Shown in pieces: positions 28,260 through 34,708 of a stretch of 64,000 nt of DNA. This DNA comes from CAVTWJ01 sp963849485 (lineage in GTDB: Bacteria; Oederibacteriota; Muellerivitia; Muellerivitales; Muellerivitaceae). Position 1 is the first letter of the stretch. The number at the start of each line of letters is the position of its first letter. The notes under the pieces were generated by a model. It saw only the letters and a list, made by a program, of their open reading frames with translations. It made no database searches and was not told the origin of the DNA. The position numbers and the translations under genes are program-made. Location of the stretch: the NCBI GenBank assembly GCA_963849485.1, contig CAWKIF010000124.1, positions 1 to 64,000 on the forward strand. Reading direction: 5' to 3'.

Positions 28260-28355
28260 ATGACACCGCAATTACTGATCTCCGTTGGAATGTCGATGAC
28301 CCTGGCGGGTCTGGCCAGCATGGCCTATATCCAGCTTTTCTGGAAAGAGAATTAA
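28260..28355 (+). CDS. 31-residue single-pass membrane peptide
   Basis: A very small gene with a strong ribosome site (GAGGAGG seven bases before the ATG). The peptide opens MTPQLLISVGMSMTLAG and ends YIQLFWKEN, with one hydrophobic segment of about 20 residues and a charged C-terminus, so it probably spans the inner membrane once. It directly follows a TAAC-array promoter and precedes the secreted-protein gene by 96 bp; a GC-rich hairpin (AGGGG and CCCCT, 28371-28388) lies between. Size recalls accessory peptides such as KdpF, but no sequence match is claimed. Function unknown. Confidence 0.65.
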   Translation: MTPQLLISVGMSMTLAGLASMAYIQLFWKEN

Positions 28356-28451
28356 AGGATCCCAGGGCTGAGGGGAACGGGCACCCCTGAAAGCCTTGGT
28401 AAAAAATGAAAAGAATGCCTGACGCAAATGGTCTTCATAAGGAGGACTCAG

Positions 28452-28895
28452 ATGAAAAATTTAAATAAAACAACAACCTTAGCGCTGGCCCTGGCTACGG
28501 TGTTCGGGATAACCACCATGAGCTTTGCCGGAAATCAACCGGCCTTGACCTATCCCCAAGGGGCGGTTGCCGCTCCGGGTTCCCCGGCGCAAGTGGCCGA
28601 GACGAATCCGTGGCATAAAAGCACGCTGACTTACGCTTCGGGCGCTGTCGTTGCCAAGCCTTGGTACACGACCTGCCCCGTCAGCCACGCGGCTTTCAAT
28701 TCCAAACATCCGGGTACCGTTGTCACCTTGTCCAACGGAAAATTGATCTTGCTGGCCAGCTCGGGTTTGAAGGGCGAAGTGGAGGCGAATCCCTCGAAGT
28801 ACGCGCCTTATATGTATGGCACGGGTGCGAACGAGCGAGCCGCCGACATTCATATGGCGGATGCCGCGAGCTCCACCGGGAACAAGAAAGACTAA
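28452..28895 (+). CDS. Small secreted protein, weakly YHS-like
   Basis: A 147-residue exported protein of unknown function. AAGGAGG stands before the ATG, and a signal peptide follows (MKNLNKTTTLALALATVFGI, cleavage after SFA). The mature part has two similar segments, PALTYPQGAV and STLTYASGAV, then CPVSHAAFNSKHPG, SNGKLILLASSGLKGEVEANPSKYAPYMYG. The CPVS, NGK and NPSKY elements recall YHS domains, which bind metals in some proteins, but only one cysteine is present and the match is weak. It lies in the TAAC-controlled unit after the 31-residue peptide and ends before a terminator. Confidence 0.7.
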   Translation: MKNLNKTTTLALALATVFGITTMSFAGNQPALTYPQGAVAAPGSPAQVAETNPWHKSTLTYASGAVVAKPWYTTCPVSHAAFNSKHPGTVVTLSNGKLILLASSGLKGEVEANPSKYAPYMYGTGANERAADIHMADAASSTGNKKD

Positions 28896-28965
28896 CGCTA
28901 TCCACCAAAGCGTATTAAAGAAAAGAACCGGGGTGGTGTTGATTCCCGGTTCTAGAAATTCCTAA

Positions 28966-28995
28966 GGGGCGCGCGGAATCCGGCGCCCCTTTTTT
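28966..28995 (+). terminator. Intrinsic terminator before the first PII gene
   Basis: GGGGCGC and GCGCCCC form a 7-bp stem with a 10-base loop, followed by six T residues. A second hairpin (AGAACCGGG and CCCGGTTCT) lies just upstream at about 28924-28953. Both close the unit that starts at the 28.1-kb promoter. Confidence 0.88.
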
Positions 28996-29030
28996 GTTAT
29001 CTGGGGAAAATCAGTTTGAGGGGGGACATC

Positions 29031-29405
29031 ATGAAAAAAATCGAGGCCATCATCCGGCCCGCCAAATTCGAGGACGTCAAGGCGGCGTTGAAGGAAGCGG
29101 GTTACGGCGGCTTGACAGTGACCGAGGTGGAAGGGCACGGGATGCAAAAGGGCGTGACCCAGCAGTGGCGGGGCCGCCAATACAAGGCCGAGCTTTTACC
29201 CAAGATCAAGCTCGAGATCGTGTGCCCCGCGAACGAGAAGGACAAGATCCTCAAGGCCATCATGCGCAGCGCCCATACGGGCCAAGTGGGGGATGGGAAG
29301 ATCTTCGTCTATGAGGTGGCCGAGGCCTACCGCATCAGCAGCGGGGAATCGGGAGAGAAGGTGGTCATGCAGGAAAAAGAAATCAGGACGATGGCAGTCC
29401 TTTAA
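29031..29405 (+). CDS. PII signal transduction protein, canonical T-loop
   Basis: A 124-residue PII (GlnB/GlnK-type) protein. PII trimers sense 2-oxoglutarate and ATP/ADP and control ammonium transport and nitrogen metabolism by direct contact. Visible features: MKKIEAIIRP opening, Gln39, the T-loop with Tyr51 (the uridylylation site of proteobacterial PII), Lys58, the B-loop GQVGDGKIF and the C-terminal GESG. The preferred start has GAGGGG seven bases upstream. Residues after the C-loop are longer than usual by about 10. It is preceded by a terminator and followed by two further PII genes with altered T-loops. glnB and glnK cannot be told apart without a linked amtB. Confidence 0.9.
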   Translation: MKKIEAIIRPAKFEDVKAALKEAGYGGLTVTEVEGHGMQKGVTQQWRGRQYKAELLPKIKLEIVCPANEKDKILKAIMRSAHTGQVGDGKIFVYEVAEAYRISSGESGEKVVMQEKEIRTMAVL

Positions 29406-29427
29406 AGGCCGTCTAAAAAAGAAACGT

Positions 29428-29536
29428 CCAACACGAAGCCACAAAGACACAGGACATAGATTAAAGATTTTGTGGTTCGTGAATTAAGTTCATTACTAAT
29501 ATTGTTTTCCTTAGTCACTTAGTGTCTTCGTGTTGG
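29428..29536. repeat. Dispersed inverted repeat, CCAACACGAAG family
   Basis: CCAACACGAAGCCAC at 29428 and its inverted partner CTTCGTGTTGG ending at 29536 bracket about 85 bp of AT-rich sequence. The phrase GGCTTCGTGTTGG also occurs at 23152-23164 upstream of the second kdpD. The element fills the gap between the first two PII genes. Confidence 0.6.
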
Positions 29537-29564
29537 AAGTTGGTTTGTCTGAACGGAGTACTTT

Positions 29565-29930
29565 ATGTTAAAAATCGAAGCCATTATCCGTCCCGAAAGG
29601 CTGGAGCCGGTCTGCGCGAAATTGAAGCGGGTGGGTTACCCGGGAATGATGGTGATGGAAATGGAAGGCCATGGGCGCCAGGGCGGCCTTCATTCCCATT
29701 GGCCTCCCGACATGCGGGTTAATTTTTTGCCCAAGGTCAGAATAGAAATCGTGGTGGAAAACAAGGACCAGGCCAAAGTCATTAAGGCCATCCTTTCGGC
29801 CGCCAAGACCGGGGAGGAAGGGGACGGCAAGATTTTCATCACGGATATCAAGGATGCCATCCGGATCCGCACAGGAGAAAGGGGCGTGAGCGCCCTTTCC
29901 TTGGAGAAAAGCTTATCCTTGAAAAACTAG
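29565..29930 (+). CDS. PII-like protein with divergent T-loop, paralogue 2
   Basis: A 121-residue PII-family protein (MLKIEAIIRP opening, Gln39, FLPK with Lys57, GEEGDGKIF B-loop, IRTGERG C-loop). The T-loop reads HSHWPPDMRVNF, so the uridylylation Tyr51 is replaced by Arg and the loop is rich in Trp, Pro and His. The nucleotide-binding loops are intact, so it should still bind ATP/ADP and perhaps 2-oxoglutarate, but its partner is probably different from that of the first PII. GGAG lies before the ATG. Such divergent copies are often devoted to one transporter or enzyme (family knowledge). Confidence 0.85.
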   Translation: MLKIEAIIRPERLEPVCAKLKRVGYPGMMVMEMEGHGRQGGLHSHWPPDMRVNFLPKVRIEIVVENKDQAKVIKAILSAAKTGEEGDGKIFITDIKDAIRIRTGERGVSALSLEKSLSLKN

Positions 29931-30007
29931 AAGTTTCAGGGCCGGTTGGATAATAAAAATCTTTGCTTATGTACAAAATGACCGTAATTTTTTAGTTTTC
30001 GATTCTT

Positions 30008-30095
30008 CCCCCCTCTGAAAGAGGGGGATTCAGGGGGAGTTAGTTTTGAGGTGTCATACGACAAAGGCTAATACCCCCCCTTTTTCAAAGGGGGG
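30008..30095. repeat. Pair of G/C-run hairpins (REP-like)
   Basis: Two hairpins about 65 bp apart: CCCCCTC with GAGGGGG near 30008-30027, and a perfect 9-bp stem CCCCCCTTT with AAAGGGGGG at 30075-30095. This form is common among dispersed non-coding repeats of many bacteria. It occupies the 280-bp gap before the third PII gene, which otherwise shows nothing. Confidence 0.6.
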
Positions 30096-30209
30096 AATAA
30101 CTTTGCAAACAGTGGATAGCGATTCGTATTTGCCGAACCGCAATAAATAACGGTCGCTTTGTGTATAAGCATGTAAAAATCGAAATCCTATCGAATAAGA
30201 GGTTTGTAA

Positions 30210-30545
30210 ATGAAACGAATTGAGGCGATCGTCCGGCCCAACGCCTTAAGGGCCGTATTGGAAAGTTTGGAAGCCATCGGATATCCGGGTGTGACGGTCC
30301 AGGAAGCCCAAGGGCATGGGACGCAAAAAGGCGCCACAGACATCTACCGCAGTCAAAGCGTCGAGGGGCTCCTCCCCAAATTGGTGGTTTCCATGGTGGT
30401 GGAAGACAACCTGGTGGAAAAAACCATTGATTCCATCGTCAAGGCCGCGCGTAAGGGTGAAATCGGGGATGGGAAGATTTTTGTTTATTCGGTCGTGGAC
30501 GCGGTTCGGATACGCACGGGCGATAGGGGCAAGGCCGCACTTTGA
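30210..30545 (+). CDS. PII-like protein with divergent T-loop, paralogue 3
   Basis: A 111-residue PII-family protein (MKRIEAIVRP opening, Gln39, LLPK, GEIGDGKIF B-loop, IRTGDRG C-loop, standard length). The T-loop reads TDIYRSQSVEG: position 51 is Val and the only Tyr is at 46, so uridylylation of the usual type is unlikely. AGAGG precedes the ATG. It is the last of three PII genes in a row, each in its own intergenic setting with repeats between, suggesting separate transcripts. Confidence 0.87.
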   Translation: MKRIEAIVRPNALRAVLESLEAIGYPGVTVQEAQGHGTQKGATDIYRSQSVEGLLPKLVVSMVVEDNLVEKTIDSIVKAARKGEIGDGKIFVYSVVDAVRIRTGDRGKAAL

Positions 30546-30654
30546 TTTAGCTGACAGTCCGCAGCTCGCAGTTCGCGGGAAAATCTTTAAAAGCCTAACT
30601 GCCAACTGCGTACTATGTTTTCCTGCGAATGGCTAACCATTACAAAGTGATCAA

Positions 30655-31071
30655 TTATCCCTCCGGTTGTTTCCCGCTGAGGATCCACACGTATAACCCG
30701 TATCCCAGAATGGCGGCCACCAGCAAAGGGCCGCATAGGAGTTTCACATCCTCCCAGTTGCCCATCATACTTACCGCCCGGGTCCATATATTCCAATGAC
30801 CGGGAATCCTTCTCCAAAAGGCGGTGATAAAAAAAACGCTCCCAAGCATGACTAACATGTCGTACATATAGAGGGGACGTTCCTGCCTTTCGAATAGATG
30901 GAAAATAAAATCCGACGCCAGAAATACCGGGAGTACCGACAACGTTGTGAAAAGCCCATAGACCAATGTGTTTGGCAGGGAAGAACACCATAAATAATCT
31001 ACGGTTCCCTTGGCGGCCAAGTAAAAAATATCAAAACAAGCGAACCGGACGAAAACTTTCAAGAGATACAT
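30655..31071 (-). CDS. Four-helix integral membrane protein of unknown function
   Basis: A 138-residue protein with about four hydrophobic segments (near VFVRFACFDIFYLAA, LVYGLFTTLSVLPVFLA, MYDMLVMLGSVFFITAF and LLCGPLLVAAILGYGLYVWIL). GGAAAGG lies seven bases before the chosen ATG; an upstream TTG is not needed. I do not recognise the family. It is convergent with the third PII gene and divergent from the DUF1232 gene, with the 31.2-kb TAAC repeats in the shared upstream region. Confidence 0.6.
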   Translation of the reverse strand: MYLLKVFVRFACFDIFYLAAKGTVDYLWCSSLPNTLVYGLFTTLSVLPVFLASDFIFHLFERQERPLYMYDMLVMLGSVFFITAFWRRIPGHWNIWTRAVSMMGNWEDVKLLCGPLLVAAILGYGLYVWILSGKQPEG

Positions 31072-31246
31072 CGGGAACCTTTCCAATCAAAAATACTCGC
31101 CTCGTGACGATTCATCCTAGTGCGCCGCCTGGCGTTTGAACAACCGGATTATATTTTTTTCCCGCAAGAGAAATGTTTTTAATACTTTCCTAATTTTTCA
31201 CCCGCCTGATGCCGCCTTATTGAAATTAACATTTGTTAATTTACAT

Positions 31247-31310
31247 TAATATTTTCCTAACGTTTCCCGCCAACTTCTAACAGCAACCTAACGCGCGCCC
31301 GCAGTACACT
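31247..31310 (+). promoter_or_regulatory. TAAC direct-repeat promoter, probably giving a leaderless transcript
   Basis: TAAT at 31247 and TAAC at 31258, then TAAC at 31278 and 31289: two 11-bp pairs, 20 bp apart. TACACT at 31305-31310 lies 16 bp after the start of the last repeat, the same place as the -10 boxes at 27520 and 28224. Transcription would then begin at about 31317, which is the A of the ATG. No ribosome site precedes that ATG. A looser pair of TAAT at 31180 and 31191 lies upstream. Confidence 0.65.
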
Positions 31311-31316
31311 TCCGCC

Positions 31317-31952
31317 ATGAATAATTCACATTTGTTAATTTTGATGCGCGAGACGAAACTTTCGCCCGAGCAATTGGCGAAGAGACTGGGGATCTCCAAC
31401 ATGTCCATCCGCCGCTGGATGAAAAATTCTCCGAACGCGAAGGTAACGGCGATCTACGAAAAGACGGTTTGGGACGCCGTCTACCAGATGGTCGCGGAGG
31501 GAATGCTTTCACCCGAATCAGCTTTCGTCCGGAAGGCCGTGAAGGAAAGCCAGCGGTTTTATTTCAGGGCCGCCATCAAGAGCCTGGGCTTCAAGGGGAC
31601 GACGCGGGGAAAAGCGAAGTTCTCGGTGAATTCCATCATGAAGGGGCTTTCCGAGATCGGGGCCCAGGAAGGGCACCAAACGGTCGTGGAAAAGGATAAA
31701 AAGAAAATCAATTCATTCATCAGGCTGGGACGGGATTGGAAAGAAAGAATCACCGCCTTGATGAAAGTGACCGCCAGTCAAAGCCTTTCCGAAAGGGACA
31801 AGCTCGTGGCCTATGGGGCGTTGTTTTACCTGCTCTGCCCGCTGGACATGATCCCGGATAACGTTCCGGTGTTTGGGATGATGGACGATTACTGCGTGCT
31901 GGGTTTGGCGGCTGCGCATTACGCCGAAAAACACAAAATTCTGTTCGGGTGA
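31317..31952 (+). CDS. HTH and DUF1232 (YkvA-like) protein
   Basis: A 211-residue protein. Residues about 5-35 (LMRETKLSPEQLAKRLGISNMSIRRWMK) look like a DNA-binding helix-turn-helix. The C-terminal part (LVAYGALFYLLCPLDMIPDNVPVFGMMDDYCVLGLAAAHY) is a DUF1232 domain, a short two-helix membrane-associated module of unknown role with the typical DxIPD motif. The combination suggests a regulator or membrane-linked accessory factor for the efflux genes that follow 7 bp downstream. The start has no ribosome site and coincides with the predicted transcript start, so leaderless translation is likely; an in-frame ATG at 31344 is an alternative. Confidence 0.72.
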   Translation: MNNSHLLILMRETKLSPEQLAKRLGISNMSIRRWMKNSPNAKVTAIYEKTVWDAVYQMVAEGMLSPESAFVRKAVKESQRFYFRAAIKSLGFKGTTRGKAKFSVNSIMKGLSEIGAQEGHQTVVEKDKKKINSFIRLGRDWKERITALMKVTASQSLSERDKLVAYGALFYLLCPLDMIPDNVPVFGMMDDYCVLGLAAAHYAEKHKILFG

Positions 31953-31959
31953 GTGGACC

Positions 31960-33237
31960 ATGAAAAAAATTCTATTTGGACTCAGCTTTACGATTTGGGG
32001 CTTGGCCTGCGGGGCCGGCGCCCAAGCCTTGACTCTGGAGCAGGCCATCCGGGCCACCTGGGAGAATTCGTCCCAGTTGCAGGCCCAAAAGGCCCTGGCG
32101 GGAATCTATTCGGACGATACCTGGAGGCGGTTTGTGCCCGCGGAACCCAGCTTTTCCTATACGGACGACTACAGCGAAACCTTTTATACCTTGGGGCTTT
32201 CCCTGACCTACCCCTTCCCCTTGAAGAGCATCATCATGAACCAGCTGGACTGCGCAAACGCCGAACAACAAAGGTTCGAACTCACCGCCCAAAAATACGA
32301 TTTGGCGGTCGCCATCGCCCAGGCTTACATGAACGGCGCCACCGCCCAGGCCATGATCGAGTTCCAGAGGCAGAACGTGCAGGACCTGGAAACCATCACC
32401 GAGGCTATCCGCCTCCAATACGTGCATGGGCAGTCCAACCAGACCCAAAAGATCAGCGCCGAACTGCAGTTGACCCAGGCCCAAAGGGATCTCAAGACCG
32501 CCCAGGACCAACTGTCGACGGCCGTGGAATTGTACGCCCGGCTCATGAAAATTCCCCCCGTCCAGGTGACGGGTTTCGAATTGCCGGAGGACGTCCCTCC
32601 CTCCATCATCCGTGAATTGGGTGACCGAACTTCCGGGCAATTAAGGGATAAGGCCAATGTGGACGTGAATGAGGCCACCCGGGCCACCGGATTTTGGAAC
32701 CAGTTTCCGGACCCGACTTTCAGCTTCAACAAGGATTACTACAACCCCAACAACTCGATTGTGCCTTTAAACGACAGTCCCACCCAGCAGCCCAGTGACT
32801 ATAACTGGACCATTTCCTTTACCCTCCCCATCCTGTTTCCCGTGCACGAGGTGGCGGAAGCCCAGCGCACCGAGAACCAGGGGGTCGTCGCCCGGGAACA
32901 GGCCAAATTGCAGTTGATCCAGGACAACTCGGCCCAGGAGGCTGGGGTGCTCGATTACAAGCGCAGTGTGGCCCGGTTCCGCCAATTGCATGACCGGGAC
33001 CTGCTCCTGGCCGAGACCATGAGACAGGCCGCGGTGGAGGCCTATAAAAGAGGCCAGCTCCATTTCGCGGACCTGATGCTGGCCCGGCAGACCTACGCCA
33101 GCCTGAAGACCGAGGATATCCAGATCCGCCAGGAAATCGTCACCGCTCACCTGGCCGGATTAAGGGAATTATCGAAGAACCCTGAAACCGACGCTTCCAT
33201 TCAAACGCAATCCATCCCGGCTAACAACAACCCTTAA
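31960..33237 (+). CDS. TolC/CusC-like outer membrane efflux protein, with in-frame stop before an open tail
   Basis: A 425-residue outer membrane channel protein of the TolC superfamily, closest in style to the CzcC/CusC metal-efflux type. A signal peptide (MKKILFGLSFTIWGLACGAG, to AQA) precedes LTLEQAIRATWENS, and two repeated helical-barrel halves follow (AQAYMNGATAQAMIEFQRQN and the LLLAETMRQAAVEAYKRGQ region). It joins the inner-membrane pump across the periplasm. The gene ends with TAA at 33235-33237, but the same frame stays open for 81 more codons to TAA at 33481, rich in Ala, Pro, Thr and charged residues like a natural tail, and the next gene's ribosome site begins right after it. 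Either the tail was recently cut off, the stop is read through, or a base is wrong. Confidence 0.85.
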   Translation: MKKILFGLSFTIWGLACGAGAQALTLEQAIRATWENSSQLQAQKALAGIYSDDTWRRFVPAEPSFSYTDDYSETFYTLGLSLTYPFPLKSIIMNQLDCANAEQQRFELTAQKYDLAVAIAQAYMNGATAQAMIEFQRQNVQDLETITEAIRLQYVHGQSNQTQKISAELQLTQAQRDLKTAQDQLSTAVELYARLMKIPPVQVTGFELPEDVPPSIIRELGDRTSGQLRDKANVDVNEATRATGFWNQFPDPTFSFNKDYYNPNNSIVPLNDSPTQQPSDYNWTISFTLPILFPVHEVAEAQRTENQGVVAREQAKLQLIQDNSAQEAGVLDYKRSVARFRQLHDRDLLLAETMRQAAVEAYKRGQLHFADLMLARQTYASLKTEDIQIRQEIVTAHLAGLRELSKNPETDASIQTQSIPANNNP

Positions 33238-33510
33238 GTCTCCTCCGCGGCTGGGCCCGCTTCAACGAATCCAACCGCAACAGCGGTTCCGGCGCCCGTT
33301 CATCTATTGGGCGCGCCGGACGTAACCGGTGAAATTCCGGGCTCAAAACAGGATGTAAAACCCGCGGCCGAACCAGCCGCGAAAGAAAACCCAACAGACG
33401 AGGGCGAAACCAGTCAAGCCATCCCCCTGGCGACGCCCACGGCAGGAATAACGGCCGGGGATGACTCAAAAGAAACAAAGTAAGTCTATTTTTAAGGAGA
33501 GGTGACGAAA

Positions 33511-34464
33511 ATGAAAACACTACAAGCAATCCTGCTGGCGGGGACATTGGCGATCGGAGCCAGGGCCTGGGCCAATGAATACCAATGGGCCAAGGTGATG
33601 GCTGGGGAAGAAACGACGGGAATCCGAACGACGGGAAAGATCATTCCCCAGGCGGGAGCCTTGAAGAGCCTGTCGGCCAATACCCAGGGCCGGATCATTT
33701 CCGTCCTCAAGAAAGAAGGGGACGAGGTCGAGCCGGGCGACCCGATCTTCCTGGTCAACGACTCGGAATGCGAGGCCTTGGCCGAAGAAAAGCTTTTGGC
33801 CAAGAAAAACGGCGTCGAGGACCTGATCAAAGCGGCCAACCAGCGGGAAAAGGAATTGGGCGTCAAGGTGGAACAAGGCAAGTACGAGATCGTCTCACTC
33901 TATAAGGGGGTGATCCTCCAAAACCTCGTCAGCGCGGGGACCATCTACAGCCAGGGCCAGCCCCTGGTCAATATCCTGGATATGCACCGTCTCACGGTGG
34001 AATTGGATTTCGCGGAAAAATACGTTTCCGACCTGCACCGGGGCCAGAAGGTCGCCTTCCAGCTGGCTTCCGATTCACAGACTTCCTACAACTCGACCAT
34101 CGAAACCATCGTTCCCACGATCGACCCCAACCAGCGCACCACCATCGTCCGGCTGAAGCCAGTGGCCCTGCCCGCCGAAATCAACCTTTCCGAGCTGGTT
34201 TACGGCGTGGTCCAGACCGGGGCGAGCGTACCCATCCTGAAGGTTCCTTCCACCGCCCTGGTTTTCAACCATGACAAGCAATATGTCATGAAGGGCGACG
34301 AGAAAAACCCGGTGGCGGTGGAGGTCCAGGTGGTCAACGAGACGGATGACCTGAGTTCGGTGCGGCCCGTGAACCCCGGCGAACTTAAAGATGGGGACAT
34401 GGTCGCCAGCGACGGGGGCATTTACCTGTGGGCCAAGGTTAACGGCATCTACGGCGGCGGCTGA
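33511..34464 (+). CDS. RND efflux periplasmic adaptor (HlyD/CusB type)
   Basis: A 317-residue membrane fusion protein that would link the TolC-like channel to the RND pump. It has a signal peptide (MKTLQAILLAGTLAIGARAWA), a lipoyl-like half motif (GRIISVLKKEGDEVEPGDPIFLVN), a very short helical hairpin, the second lipoyl half (GVILQNLVSAGTIYSQGQPLVNILD), a beta-barrel domain and a membrane-proximal end. AAGGAGAGG precedes the ATG at 33511; a GTG nine bases upstream is less likely. It lies 27 bp after the end of the open tail of the TolC gene, so one transcript is expected. Confidence 0.85.
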   Translation: MKTLQAILLAGTLAIGARAWANEYQWAKVMAGEETTGIRTTGKIIPQAGALKSLSANTQGRIISVLKKEGDEVEPGDPIFLVNDSECEALAEEKLLAKKNGVEDLIKAANQREKELGVKVEQGKYEIVSLYKGVILQNLVSAGTIYSQGQPLVNILDMHRLTVELDFAEKYVSDLHRGQKVAFQLASDSQTSYNSTIETIVPTIDPNQRTTIVRLKPVALPAEINLSELVYGVVQTGASVPILKVPSTALVFNHDKQYVMKGDEKNPVAVEVQVVNETDDLSSVRPVNPGELKDGDMVASDGGIYLWAKVNGIYGGG

Positions 34465-34553
34465 ACCGAAATAAATCCACCACCAAGGCACCAAGAAAGG
34501 CAATAAGGGTAAACCCGCAAATTTAACTAAGAGTCTCTAACAAAACCTATTGA

Positions 34554-34661
34554 ACCGCCAAGACGCAAAGGACGCCAAGAAAGACAAAAACTTATCAGGT
34601 TTTAAGGGTTTTAAACTTTTATTACCTTAGTTGTTCTTGGCGTCCTTTGCGTCTTGGCGGT
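34554..34661. repeat. Perfect 28-bp inverted repeat, dispersed element
   Basis: The arms 34554-34581 and 34634-34661 are exact reverse complements over 28 bp (ACCGCCAAGACGCAAAGGA at the left end, TTCTTGGCGTCCTTTGCG at the right), around a 52-base AT-rich loop. Degenerate relatives are at 27313-27402 and, as single arms, near 25960-26010 and 26080-26106. It sits inside the efflux operon, between the adaptor and pump genes, where its hairpin could shape relative expression. No transposase is present. Confidence 0.85.
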
Positions 34662-34708
34662 GAATAAGCTTTTTTCGGGATGACGGACAAAGCGTAAAAG
34701 GATCTAAC

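Noticed and set aside
28260..28355. Naming the 31-residue peptide KdpF because of size and the nearby kdpDE-like genes.
   Set aside because: No clear sequence match, no kdpABC beside it, and it belongs to a different transcription unit.
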